Shown: positions 1-8,174 of the stretch, one piece after another
Numbering within the stretch: the first letter of the stretch is position 1
Layout: each line of letters starts with the position of its first letter
Source: Pseudomonadales bacterium
Lineage (GTDB): Bacteria; Pseudomonadota; Gammaproteobacteria; Pseudomonadales; Azotimanducaceae
DNA: 37,057 nucleotides
Assembly (NCBI GenBank): GCA_021295875.1
Contig: JAGWBN010000003.1
Location: forward strand, 6,914 to 43,970
Reading direction: 5' to 3'
Translations under genes and position numbers: made by a program
The notes under the pieces: generated by a model
Seen by the model: the letters and a program-made list of their open reading frames with translations, nothing else
Told to the model about the DNA's origin: nothing
The model's database searches: none

Positions 1-2129
1 GTGGAAAGAATGTGTGCACCGACGTCGCGATAGCGCTCCAGCACCGTTGGGTTGGGATGCCCGAATCGATTCTCGAAACCAGCGCCGACAACCGCGTAGC
101 GTGGCCGCGTGGCGGCGACGAAGTCGGTCGTCGACGACGTCGCGCTGCCGTGATGGGGCACGAGCAGGACATCGACCGGGGGAAGGACGAGGCGCCGCTC
201 CACGGCACTCTCGATGTCGCCGGCGAGCAGGACGCGCGTCGTGGCCGTCTCGATAAGCAGCACGCAGGAGGCGTTGTTGCCACTCCAGCCGTGACCCGGC
301 CAGGGACTGATCACCGCGAAGTCCACCCCGTCCCACCTCCAGTTCAAACCCACACTGCACGGTTGGGCGTCGATTCCGGGCACCGGTTCACCGGCCAGCA
401 CGTCTCCCACGCGGGCACCGCGGAGCACGGCTGTCGCGCCGCCGACATGGTCGAGGTCGGCGTGGCTCAGCACCAGGCGATCGACGAAGCCCAGGCCACG
501 ACCGCGGAGCGCCGGCAGCACCACGCTCGTGCCGCTGTCCCCGCCCGACAGGAAGGCCGGCCCGGTGTCGTAGACCAGCGTGTGGCGCGCGGTGCCCACC
601 AGGACGGCAGTGCCCTGACCCACGTCGAGCACCGTCACCTCCACGTGCCCAGGGGCCAGGCCGGCACGCGGCAGGAACAGCAGCACGGCGATGGCCGACG
701 CGCAGGCGAGGACCGCGGTACGCGAGAGCGGTAGCAGGCAGACGGCAGCACACGCCAGCAGCCCGGGGAGCCGAAGCCCGGGGTCGGCGACATAGAGGGG
801 CGCAAGCTGGTCGGCAAACGCCAACACCTGGCCGACGACCGATACGCAGAAGTCGGCCGCCGTGAGCAACCAGGGACCCACGGGCGTGGCGATCAGCACC
901 ACGCCGGACAAGGCCAGGGGTACGACCAAGAGGGTCACGGCGGGCACGGCGACCAAGTTGACGCCGATGCTCAAGGGATGGATGAGTCCCGTGATGCCGA
1001 CCGTCGACGGCACGAACACGGCCGCGATGGCCAACTGGGCGACGACCGCGGAAACGAGCCAGGAGCGCGGACGCCGACGCGGCGCGAAGAACGCGAGCAA
1101 CACCGCAACGGCCCCGAAGGACAACCAGAACCCCACGGACAGGGGCGCCATCGGGTCCATGGCCAGGACGACGGCGAGGGCATAGGCGAATACCGACGCC
1201 GGGGCCGCCCGGCGTCCGGCCAACAGCGCGACCATGCACGATGCAGCCATGGTGAACGCCCGCAACAAGGGCAAGCCGGCGCCGGCGAGGTAGACGTAAC
1301 CCGCCGCGGCGGCGAGCGCCACCGCCGCACCGATGGATCGCGGCGAGACGCCCGAGAGCATGCCGATGCCCCGGCCGAGCAGGAATCCGAACGCGGTGAC
1401 GACGCCGACATGCATGCCCGAGATGACCAGCAGGTGCATGGTCCCGGTTCGCCGGTAGAGGTCCACGTCGTCCCGCGGAATCGCTGCCGCGTCGCCGATG
1501 GTGAGGGCCGCGACGACGCCGTGGTTGGCCAGCCCCAGTTGACCGAGACGGTCCCGTATCCGCTCCCGAACCACGACGGGCAGGAGGCGGCCGAAGCCCT
1601 TGGGGGTGGCGATCCGGGTTCCCGCAACCACGTACCCAGTGGCCGCCACCCGGTTGCGAACGAACCATCGGTCGATGTCGAATCCATGCGCGTTGGCCGA
1701 ACCCCGGGGTACCCGGAGCCGCACGAACAGCCGCCAGCGCTCGCCTCCCCTGACCTCCGGTCCGTCGTACCAGGTCAGCCGCACAGGGCCATCGATGGCG
1801 CAGGTCGCGGTTCGCGGCAGGATCACGAACCGGCGCGCTCGGGGTGTCTCGGGTGAGACCGCCTCGGACCAGGCCGGCAGGTCGACAACGCGACCGGTGA
1901 CCGCGGCCTCGGAACACGAACGGTCGATGCGTGCGTCGACGGCATCCACCGCGTGCAGTGTGCCCCACCCCAAGCCAACCAGCGCCGCGGCCAGGATCCT
2001 CGCCCGACGTGGCACCAGGAGGGCAAGCCCGAGCGCGAGCCAACAGGGCCACAACGGATGGGCCGTCGGCGTCCAATGGGCTGCGACCACGCCCAGCGAA
2101 AACGCCAAAGCGCCGTTTCGCATGCCCAT
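1..2129 (-). CDS. comEC: ComEC/Rec2-family DNA uptake channel (3' end off window)
   Basis: Inner-membrane channel that moves single-stranded DNA into the cytoplasm during natural transformation. The frame is absent from the ORF track because its stop lies beyond position 1; I translated it from the reverse complement. About 709 residues are visible. The N-terminal third is hydrophobic and soluble segments follow; the central Competence domain contains the stretch MHLLVISGMHVG, diagnostic of ComEC. The C-terminal metallo-beta-lactamase-like domain shows LDVGQG, then SHADLDHVGG and LLVPHHGS, the expected metal-binding motifs. The gene is intact as far as seen and lacks only a short C-terminus. 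ATG at 2129 is chosen (a second ATG lies two codons in); an in-frame GTG further upstream is possible. Divergent from the DUF2062 gene, an arrangement close to that in pseudomonads, where exbB, exbD and lpxK usually follow comEC; they would lie left of the window. Confidence 0.95.
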   Translation of the reverse strand, partial: MGMRNGALAFSLGVVAAHWTPTAHPLWPCWLALGLALLVPRRARILAAALVGLGWGTLHAVDAVDARIDRSCSEAAVTGRVVDLPAWSEAVSPETPRARRFVILPRTATCAIDGPVRLTWYDGPEVRGGERWRLFVRLRVPRGSANAHGFDIDRWFVRNRVAATGYVVAGTRIATPKGFGRLLPVVVRERIRDRLGQLGLANHGVVAALTIGDAAAIPRDDVDLYRRTGTMHLLVISGMHVGVVTAFGFLLGRGIGMLSGVSPRSIGAAVALAAAAGYVYLAGAGLPLLRAFTMAASCMVALLAGRRAAPASVFAYALAVVLAMDPMAPLSVGFWLSFGAVAVLLAFFAPRRRPRSWLVSAVVAQLAIAAVFVPSTVGITGLIHPLSIGVNLVAVPAVTLLVVPLALSGVVLIATPVGPWLLTAADFCVSVVGQVLAFADQLAPLYVADPGLRLPGLLACAAVCLLPLSRTAVLACASAIAVLLFLPRAGLAPGHVEVTVLDVGQGTAVLVGTARHTLVYDTGPAFLSGGDSGTSVVLPALRGRGLGFVDRLVLSHADLDHVGGATAVLRGARVGDVLAGEPVPGIDAQPCSVGLNWRWDGVDFAVISPWPGHGWSGNNASCVLLIETATTRVLLAGDIESAVERRLVLPPVDVLLVPHHGSATSSTTDFVAATRPRYAVVGAGFENRFGHPNPTVLERYRDVGAHILS

Positions 2130-2187
2130 CCGCCCGGCCTCGGCTGCATAATGCGCCGGTTCGTCCTGCACCCGCACGCGCCCCGCA

Positions 2188-2781
2188 ATGAGAAGACCCT
2201 GGATCAGGAAATATCTGCCCTCGCGGGACGCGATTCGTGAGCACAAAGCCCTTCAGCCCGTGCGACATCTGCTACTCGAGCCCGAACTGTGGCACCTGCA
2301 CCGGCGTTCCTTGGGCGGAGCGTTCTTCATCGGCCTGTTCTGCGCCTTCATGCCGGTGCCCTTCCAGATGCTGCTGGCGGCGCTGCTCGCCATATTCGCC
2401 CGCTGCAACCTGCCGATCGCCGTGGCGCTGGTGTGGATCACCAACCCGCTGACCATCGGACCGATGTTCTTCTTCGCCTACAAGCTGGGCGCCTGGCTCG
2501 TGGACGCGGAACTGACGGAAAGCCGTTGGGAGTGGTCCTGGCAGTGGCTCGGCACGCGTTTCGCCGCCATCTGGTGGCCGTTCCTGCTCGGCTGCCTGGT
2601 GTGCGGCTGGGTGGCCGGCCTCACGGGCACCGTGGTGTCGCGCCTGCTGTGGCGCCTGCACGTCATCCGCCGCTGGCAGATGCGCCGTGAGAAGCGTCGC
2701 GCTCGACCGCGGCCGCGCTCGACCCGGGGAGCCGCCCTTGTCGTGCCGGCGGGCGGCATCGAACAGGACGGTACTAGGTAA
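2188..2781 (+). CDS. DUF2062 family inner-membrane protein
   Basis: Small membrane protein of 197 residues matching the DUF2062 family. The diagnostic part runs from about residue 40 to 155: RRSLGGAFFIGLFCAFMPVP, then a hydrophobic helix, then VWITNPLTIGPMFFFAYKLG, where the NP-T-GP pattern is typical of the family. A second hydrophobic pair follows around residues 125-150 and the tail is very basic (RRWQMRREKRRARPRPR). Function is unknown in the literature I recall; in many gammaproteobacteria it sits between comEC and the lol genes, as here, so the neighbourhood is conserved rather than informative. The start ATG has only a weak ribosome site. It converges on lolE, with a hairpin cluster between them. 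Confidence 0.85.
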   Translation: MRRPWIRKYLPSRDAIREHKALQPVRHLLLEPELWHLHRRSLGGAFFIGLFCAFMPVPFQMLLAALLAIFARCNLPIAVALVWITNPLTIGPMFFFAYKLGAWLVDAELTESRWEWSWQWLGTRFAAIWWPFLLGCLVCGWVAGLTGTVVSRLLWRLHVIRRWQMRREKRRARPRPRSTRGAALVVPAGGIEQDGTR

Positions 2782-2784
2782 CCT

Positions 2785-2876
2785 CTGATCAAGCCCGTCC
2801 ATGGTCTTGATCAGGAGCAAAACAAAAGCGTGGTTTTGTTTTGCTCACAAATTCAGTGGCTTGCGCCACCGAATTT
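2785..2876. repeat. Cluster of three consecutive hairpins between convergent genes
   Basis: Three inverted repeats lie end to end in the gap between DUF2062 and lolE. The first has 9-bp arms (CTGATCAAG / CTTGATCAG, 2785-2793 and 2806-2814). The second has perfect 13-bp arms (GAGCAAAACAAAA / TTTTGTTTTGCTC, 2815-2827 and 2834-2846) with a 6-nt loop. The third has 12-bp arms with one mismatch (2849-2860 and 2865-2876) around a TTGC loop. The A/T-rich second stem could act as a bidirectional terminator for the convergent genes. The compact, multi-palindrome design and locally lower GC also resemble a REP-type extragenic element. I did not find another copy in this window. Confidence 0.7.
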
Positions 2877-2967
2877 GGCGGCACTCTTGTTCAGAGTTTC
2901 CCTAGCAGACCCTTGGAGGTTTCTCTGCAGCCCGCAGCAACGCCTTCGCCGGGAACGACGCTCGCTG

Positions 2968-4206
2968 CTAAGCCGAGTGCAAGGCCTCCGCCGGATTCTC
3001 CGCCGTCGCCTTGAAAGCGGGCCGCAGGACGGCGACGACACCGAGACCCAACGACATCGCGCTGATCGCGACCAGGTCCGAAATGAGGACTCGCGACGGA
3101 ATCTCGCCGAACCAGGTGCCGTCGATCAGGCTTGCACCGAAATAGCCTTCGAACACCGCCGCCACCGCGTCGACATGCAGGGCGACCAGGATGCCTGCGG
3201 CCAAGCCCACCGCGACACCCATCAGGGCGATGGAGAAGCCCTGCAGGAAGAACACGCCGACCAGCAGTCGGCGCGAGGCCCCCATCGTCGCCAGCATGGC
3301 GATGTCGCCGCGCTTGTTGTTGACCAGCAGGGCTTGGCCGGAAACGATGTTCAGCGATGCGATGGCGACGATCAGCGCCAGCAGGACGAACATGATGGCC
3401 TTCTCGATCTTGACGGCGCGGAACAACTCGCCGTAGTCGTCCATCCAGAAGTTCACCCTGGCATCCGCGCCCAGCGCATCGCGTATCGCGTCGGCCAAGG
3501 CAGGCGCCTCGAAGGGGTCGTCGAAGTGGATACGCCAACCGTCCAGTCCGGCGTCTGTCAGCCCCAGGCGGACGATGTCGGCGTGGTGGACAACCGCCAG
3601 GCTCGCGTCCGGATCCGCACCGAGTTCGAAAGTCCCTGCCAAGCGGAAGCGGACGATGCGGGATCGCACCCCGCCACCGGCGGGCAAGGCCGCCATGACG
3701 GTGACCGGACCGCCGCGTTCGACACCAACGACATCCGCCAAGACCGCGCCGAGGATGATGCCGTCGGATTGGCTGAGCAGGCGTTCGCGGTCTTCCGGAC
3801 GGACCAGTTCCGGCAACCGCCGGGCCCCCTCGTCGTCGAGGCCTGCGAGCACCACGAAACCCACGCCCCCGGCGTGGTGGACCATCGCCTCGCCTTGAAA
3901 GAAGCGGCTCACACCGGCGATGCCGTCGAGGCCGAGAAGTTCGTCCGGCGGCGGGCCGCCGTCATACTCGAACACCGCATGGGGTATCGCGCTCAGGATG
4001 CGGCTGGTGATCTCCCGATCAAAGCCGTTCATGACGCTTAGCACCACGGTGAGAATCATCACGCCGAGGGCGAGGCCGACGAACGACACCCAGTTGATGA
4101 ACGTCGCATAGCCGTGGATGCGGGCGAAGAGGTAGCGACGGGCGATCCACAACGAGATACGGACATCCGCCGTCGAACGCGGCTCCGGGGCCTGCTCAGC
4201 GCGCAT
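2968..4206 (-). CDS. lolE: Lipoprotein-releasing ABC transporter, permease LolE/LolC type (third gene)
   Basis: Permease of the LolCDE complex, which extracts outer-membrane-destined lipoproteins from the inner membrane and hands them to LolA. It has 412 residues from the chosen ATG, the usual family length. The N-terminal helix region reads FINWVSFVGLALGVMILTVV followed by LSVMNGFDREI, typical of LolC/E. A large periplasmic region (about residues 60-270) precedes a three-helix FtsX-type C-terminus with the family stretch NNKRGDIAMLATMGAS. The track ORF starts 37 codons further upstream inside lolD. I prefer ATG 4206, which overlaps the lolD stop by 11 bp and directly precedes SLWIARRYLFAR, the conserved N-terminus. 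By gene order it corresponds to lolE; sequence alone does not separate LolC from LolE with certainty. Confidence 0.9.
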   Translation of the reverse strand: MRAEQAPEPRSTADVRISLWIARRYLFARIHGYATFINWVSFVGLALGVMILTVVLSVMNGFDREITSRILSAIPHAVFEYDGGPPPDELLGLDGIAGVSRFFQGEAMVHHAGGVGFVVLAGLDDEGARRLPELVRPEDRERLLSQSDGIILGAVLADVVGVERGGPVTVMAALPAGGGVRSRIVRFRLAGTFELGADPDASLAVVHHADIVRLGLTDAGLDGWRIHFDDPFEAPALADAIRDALGADARVNFWMDDYGELFRAVKIEKAIMFVLLALIVAIASLNIVSGQALLVNNKRGDIAMLATMGASRRLLVGVFFLQGFSIALMGVAVGLAAGILVALHVDAVAAVFEGYFGASLIDGTWFGEIPSRVLISDLVAISAMSLGLGVVAVLRPAFKATAENPAEALHSA

Positions 4207-4897
4207 TGCTCGTGTCCTCCAGGACGCCGTCGACCAGGGCGAACGTCTTCTCGCCCCGGGAGGCGATGTCCAGATCATGGGTGACGACGACGAACGACGT
4301 TCCGGTATTGCGTGCAAGGCGGGCCATCACCTCGACCACTCCCTCCGCGCTCTCGCGGTCGAGGTTGCCCGTGGGTTCGTCGGCAAGCACCACCGCCGGC
4401 GACCCGGCGAGCGCCCGGGCCACGGCCACTCGCTGGCGTTCGCCGCCGGAGAGCTGGTGTGGCCGATGATCGAACCGACCTTCGAGGCCGACGTCGGTAA
4501 GCAGCCGCCGCGCCTTGGTCGCCGCGGAGGCGAACCGCGAACCGCCGAGAAGCAACGGCAATGCGACGTTCTCGAGGGCCGAGAACTCGGGCAGCAGATG
4601 ATGGAACTGGTAGACGAAGCCCATGCCGGCATTCCGGATGCGGGCGCGGCGCGCGGGGCTCGCGCCACTGAGTCGCTGTCCCTTGACGACGACCGAACCG
4701 TCATCGGGATCGCTCAGTCCGGCGAGGATGTGAAGCAACGTGCTCTTGCCAGCGCCGGACCGGCCGACGATGCCGACCCACTCGCCGGTCCCAACCGCGA
4801 GGTCGACCCGGCGCAATACCGTGAGCCGCTGTTCGCCTTGCAGGAACGACTTGCTCAAGCCCTCGGCACGGAGAACGCTGCCGTCGCTCTCACTCAT
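4196..4897 (-). CDS. lolD: Lipoprotein-releasing ABC transporter, ATPase LolD
   Basis: ATPase that powers the LolCDE lipoprotein export complex on the cytoplasmic face of the inner membrane. At 233 residues it has the normal family size. Visible motifs are Walker A GRSGAGKST, the signature LSGGERQRV, Walker B VVLADEPTGNLD and the switch histidine in VVTHD. The Q-loop region GFVYQFHHLLPEFSALENV, with its FHHLLPEF core, is characteristic of LolD rather than of other MacB-like ATPases. The start overlaps the end of lolC by 8 bp (ATGAGTGA) and its end overlaps lolE by 11 bp, so the three genes are translationally coupled. Confidence 0.95.
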   Translation of the reverse strand: MSESDGSVLRAEGLSKSFLQGEQRLTVLRRVDLAVGTGEWVGIVGRSGAGKSTLLHILAGLSDPDDGSVVVKGQRLSGASPARRARIRNAGMGFVYQFHHLLPEFSALENVALPLLLGGSRFASAATKARRLLTDVGLEGRFDHRPHQLSGGERQRVAVARALAGSPAVVLADEPTGNLDRESAEGVVEVMARLARNTGTSFVVVTHDLDIASRGEKTFALVDGVLEDTSNAR

Positions 4898-6143
4898 GCT
4901 GCAACACCTCCGCCGGCCTCAAACGGGCAGCACGCCAGGCGGGCACGAGGGTCGCCGCCACGCCCAGCGCCAGCGCCGTCCCGGCGACACGGGCGACGTC
5001 CGCCAAGGCGAAGTCCACCGGCAAGGCCGTGATCAGGTATTCGCCCATGAGCTTGGTCCCGAGCAACTGCTCGAGCCAGGGGAATCCAGCCTCGGCAATG
5101 ATCCCGAGGCCGAGGCCGACGGCGATGCCGAGGCCGACCCCGACCACCGCGATGACGATGCCGACGACCGCGAACACCCCGACCACCAGGACCGAGTGGC
5201 TGCCCATGGTCCGCAGGATGGCGATGTCGCCGCGGCGCTCGTTGACGATCATCACCAGGCTCGAGACCAGGTTGAAGGCGGCCACCGCGACGAGCAGCGA
5301 CAACAACAGGAAGAGCATGTTCTTGGTGGTCTGGATGGCCTTATGGAGGTTTCCAAACGTTCCAATCCAGGAGCTGTCCCAAAGAGCGGGCAGGCCAAGC
5401 GCGTGCCAGTCGTCGATCAGCGCGCGGCGGATGCGGGCACGAACGGCTTGGGCCTCAAGCGGTCGTTCCACCGCCACCTCGAAGCCGTGGACGCCGGCGC
5501 CCAAGCGGAACAGACGCGCGGCGTCCGTCCGATGCAGGTAGGCCGAACTCCGATCCAGCATCGAGTGGGTGTCGAGGATCCCGGACACGCGGAGCTTCTT
5601 CTGCCGGGCGAACACCCCCAGCGGCGTCACCACCGTCGCGGGCAGCATCACCGAGATCTCGTCGCCAACGACCACCCCAAGGCGCTCGGCGATCCCGACG
5701 CCGAGGATCACGTGAAATCCTCCCGCCGGGAGATCCACCCCGTCCCCGCCCTGCACGAACTCGAATACCCGTGACACCGCAGGGTACGAACCGGGATCGA
5801 CCCCCGTAAGCCTAACCCCCGTCAAGCGTTCGCCGTGCTTCAGCAGGCCAGCGCCCTGGACCACGGCGCTGACGCCGACGACGCCTTCGACGCCACGGAT
5901 GCGCTCGACGACACCGGCATAGTCGAGCACCGGCGCGTCCCCCGCGAGCGTCACGTGGGGAACCATGGCCAGCACCCGCTCATTCATCTCGCGCTCGAAC
6001 CCCGCCACCACGGCCTGGACGAAAACCAGCACCGCCACCGACAGCGCGAGGCCCGCCAGGGACAAGCCGGTTACGAAGGAGATGAAGCTGCGCCGCGAAC
6101 GGGCGTAGCGCAAACCGATGTTGACGGCGAGAGGACGAAACAT
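4890..6143 (-). CDS. lolC: Lipoprotein-releasing ABC transporter, permease LolC type (first gene)
   Basis: First gene of the lolCDE operon, 417 residues. The N-terminus GLRYARSRRSFISFVTGLSL is the standard LolC/E opening, followed by a membrane helix and VVAGFEREMNERVLAMVPHV. A periplasmic domain occupies roughly residues 50-270. Three C-terminal helices include FLLLSLLVAVAAFNLVSSLV and the loop NERRGDIAILRTMGS, conserved in this family. The protein ends RAARLRPAEVLQHE, also typical. Together with LolD and the second permease it forms the heterodimeric transmembrane core. The window encodes several predicted outer-membrane lipoproteins that this complex would sort. Confidence 0.92.
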   Translation of the reverse strand: MFRPLAVNIGLRYARSRRSFISFVTGLSLAGLALSVAVLVFVQAVVAGFEREMNERVLAMVPHVTLAGDAPVLDYAGVVERIRGVEGVVGVSAVVQGAGLLKHGERLTGVRLTGVDPGSYPAVSRVFEFVQGGDGVDLPAGGFHVILGVGIAERLGVVVGDEISVMLPATVVTPLGVFARQKKLRVSGILDTHSMLDRSSAYLHRTDAARLFRLGAGVHGFEVAVERPLEAQAVRARIRRALIDDWHALGLPALWDSSWIGTFGNLHKAIQTTKNMLFLLLSLLVAVAAFNLVSSLVMIVNERRGDIAILRTMGSHSVLVVGVFAVVGIVIAVVGVGLGIAVGLGLGIIAEAGFPWLEQLLGTKLMGEYLITALPVDFALADVARVAGTALALGVAATLVPAWRAARLRPAEVLQHE

Positions 6144-6241
6144 GGGCGACCGAGGCCGACAGATGGCCGAGAGTTTACGGTAGTCGGGGAACGAACCGGG
6201 CTCGCATCGGTGCGGCCCCGAGGACCAGTCCGCCTCCTCGG

Positions 6242-7222
6242 TCAGCGCAGATACTCGCGCATCGGCGACGAGTCCACGACCTCGAACTCCTGCCCGCGGC
6301 GCACGATGAACAGCGCAGCCAGCCCGTTGTCCTCCGCGAAACGCCGTCCCTCGTCCTCCCCCATCACCAGCAGCGCCGTGGCGTAGGCGTCGGCGTACAT
6401 GGCCTGCTCGTGCACCACGGTGACGGATGCGAGATCGTGGCGGATCGGATGGCCGGTGCGCGGGTCGACGACGTGGGACAGCCGGACGCCGTGCTGTTCG
6501 CGGTACTGGCGATAGTCCCCGGAGGTCGCGAGGCCGCCACTGGCCAGAACGATGGTCGACACGAGACCCGTTCCCGTTGGCGCATCTACGCCGATTCGCC
6601 AGGCACCGCCCCCGGGCGCCGTTCCCGTGGCGCGAATCTCACCACCGAGTTCGACAAGGTAGGCATGACAGCCGGACTCGTCCAACACCTCGGCCAGGCG
6701 GTCGACGGCGTAGCCCTTGGCAATGGCCGACAGGTCGAGGGTGACCGGTGCCAGTTTGCGCAAGGTCGGTGGCGCGGTCCGGTGCTCGACGCGACGATAA
6801 TCCACGGTCTCGACCGCGGCGCGCCGTTCGACCTCGGCTGGCGGGTGATCGGCGGCGTCCGCGCCGAATCCCCACAACGCCACCAGCGGCGCCACGGTCG
6901 GGTCGAACGCGCCCGCGGTCTGTTCGGCCACCCGTCGTGCCGCCGCCACCACCTCGACCGTCTCCGGCGACACGGCCATGGCCTCCCCCACGGGATGGCG
7001 GTTGAACTCGGACAGCTCGGAATCGGGGTCGTAGGTCGACATGAGCCGGTTGACGCGGTCCAGAACCTGTTCGACGCGCGCTGCCGGAATCCCGTGCGGG
7101 CATTCGGCCTCGATCGTGTAGGTCGTGCCCATGGACTGCCCGGTGACCCGGGCATGGCAACCGGCGAGAAGCAGGACGGCCAGCAGCGTTGGCAGAATAG
7201 GAGCAAGATGCGTTTTCGACAT
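6242..7222 (-). CDS. apbE: FAD:protein FMN transferase (ApbE), lipoprotein
   Basis: Transfers FMN from FAD onto threonine residues of target flavoproteins in the periplasm. The start chosen, ATG 7222, gives 326 residues with a clean lipoprotein signal: LLAVLLLAGC with Cys22. The track start at 7741 would bury this signal and overlap the neighbouring hydratase. Family motifs appear in order: SMGTTYTIEA, AFDPTVAPLVALWGFG, LDLSAIAKGYAVD, LVELGGEIRATG, SHVVDPRTGHPI and the metal/FAD site ADAYATALLVMG. Nothing essential is missing. No partner with an obvious flavinylation motif was identified nearby. The gene is 98 bp upstream of lolC on the same strand; a 7-bp inverted repeat (CCGAGGA/TCCTCGG, 6218-6241) sits just past its stop but has no T-tract. 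Confidence 0.93.
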   Translation of the reverse strand: MSKTHLAPILPTLLAVLLLAGCHARVTGQSMGTTYTIEAECPHGIPAARVEQVLDRVNRLMSTYDPDSELSEFNRHPVGEAMAVSPETVEVVAAARRVAEQTAGAFDPTVAPLVALWGFGADAADHPPAEVERRAAVETVDYRRVEHRTAPPTLRKLAPVTLDLSAIAKGYAVDRLAEVLDESGCHAYLVELGGEIRATGTAPGGGAWRIGVDAPTGTGLVSTIVLASGGLATSGDYRQYREQHGVRLSHVVDPRTGHPIRHDLASVTVVHEQAMYADAYATALLVMGEDEGRRFAEDNGLAALFIVRRGQEFEVVDSSPMREYLR

Positions 7223-7376
7223 GGGCACCTCGGCTGAGGCCACCATGGTTGCGCGTCCGATCCTTGACGGCAATCCGACGCTGTGGACACACTTGCCGTT
7301 TCCGGTAGCCGCAAAGGCGCCGGCCTGGTGTCCGCTGGGCACCAGGATACCCATCATCAGCGAGAGGAAGGTCCCG
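7223..7376. promoter_or_regulatory. Divergent intergenic region, apbE / hydratase
   Basis: 154 bp between two divergent starts. It must hold the promoters of apbE and of the plus-strand run, unless apbE is expressed otherwise. I see no convincing sigma-70 pair or operator. A good ribosome site (GAGAGGAAG) stands just before the hydratase ATG at 7377. Confidence 0.4.
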
Positions 7377-8147
7377 ATGCCCGAATTCTGCAAGGTCGAG
7401 AAGTCCGACCACATCATGACCGTCACCATCAACCGTCCGGAGCGTCTCAATGCCCTGCACCCGCCGGCGAACGCGGAACTCGGCGAGGTGTTCGACGACT
7501 TCGCGGCCGACGACGACCTGTGGGTGGCGATCATCACCGGCGAGGGCCGCGGCTTCAGCGCCGGCAACGACCTCCGCCACCAGGCCGAGGGCGGCGAGCG
7601 GGTACCGACGCCGCGCGGCTTCGGCGGCCTCACGTCCCGCTTCGACCTCGCCAAGCCCGTGTACGCCGCGGTCAACGGCGTCGCCATGGGTGGCGGCTTC
7701 GAAATCGCGTTGGCCTGCGACATCATCATCGCCTCGGACAAGGCCGTGTTCGCACTGCCCGAACCGAAGGTCGGTCTCGCGGCGCTGGCCGGCGGCCTGC
7801 AGCGATTGCCGCGGCAGATCGGCTCGAAACGGGCACTCGGGATGATCCTGACCGGCCGCCACGTGACGGCTCAGGAAGGCTACGAGCTCGGCTTCGTCAA
7901 CGCCGTGGTGCCCGCCGACGACCTGATGGAGGAGACCCACCGCTGGGTGCAGATGACGCTGGAGTGCGCGCCGCTGTCGATTCGGGCCAGCAAGGACGTC
8001 GTCTACCGCAGCCTGAGCATGGGTTCGTTGGAGGAGTCCATGGCGGTGCGCTACGAGTCCGTCGCCAAGCTGTCGGGCAGCCAGGACTTCATCGAGGGTC
8101 CCCGGGCATTCGCGGAGAAGCGCCCGCCCAACTGGCAAGGGAAGTAG
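7377..8147 (+). CDS. Enoyl-CoA hydratase/isomerase (crotonase) family protein
   Basis: Crotonase-fold enzyme of 256 residues that probably hydrates or isomerises an acyl-CoA. The start is ATG 7377, preceded by GAGAGGAAG at proper spacing; the track start at 7125 would run back across the divergent apbE start. Conserved parts: VTINRPERLNALHP at the N-terminus, the oxyanion-hole segments GFSAGNDL and NGVAMGGGFEIALACD, and ALPEPKVGLAALAGG. Both glutamates that act as general acid/base in enoyl-CoA hydratases (in GGGFEIA and LPEPKVG) are present, which favours a hydratase over isomerase-only members. The true acyl-CoA substrate cannot be read from sequence. It stands alone, without thiolase or dehydrogenase genes, so it does not mark a complete beta-oxidation operon. 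Confidence 0.9.
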   Translation: MPEFCKVEKSDHIMTVTINRPERLNALHPPANAELGEVFDDFAADDDLWVAIITGEGRGFSAGNDLRHQAEGGERVPTPRGFGGLTSRFDLAKPVYAAVNGVAMGGGFEIALACDIIIASDKAVFALPEPKVGLAALAGGLQRLPRQIGSKRALGMILTGRHVTAQEGYELGFVNAVVPADDLMEETHRWVQMTLECAPLSIRASKDVVYRSLSMGSLEESMAVRYESVAKLSGSQDFIEGPRAFAEKRPPNWQGK

Positions 8148-8174
8148 CGGGCGCCCCTTGGCGGAGACTATCGC

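Noticed and set aside
388-2268. 626-residue minus-strand ORF in the track
   Set aside because: It is an Arg/Gly/Pro-rich shadow frame. The real gene on this strand is comEC in another frame, which carries all family motifs but has no stop inside the window.
2830-4041. 403-residue plus-strand ORF opposite lolE
   Set aside because: Composition is that of a GC-rich antisense frame and it covers clear lolE coding sequence.
6218-6241. Rho-independent terminator after apbE
   Set aside because: The 7-bp stem has a 10-base loop and no following T-tract in the direction of transcription.
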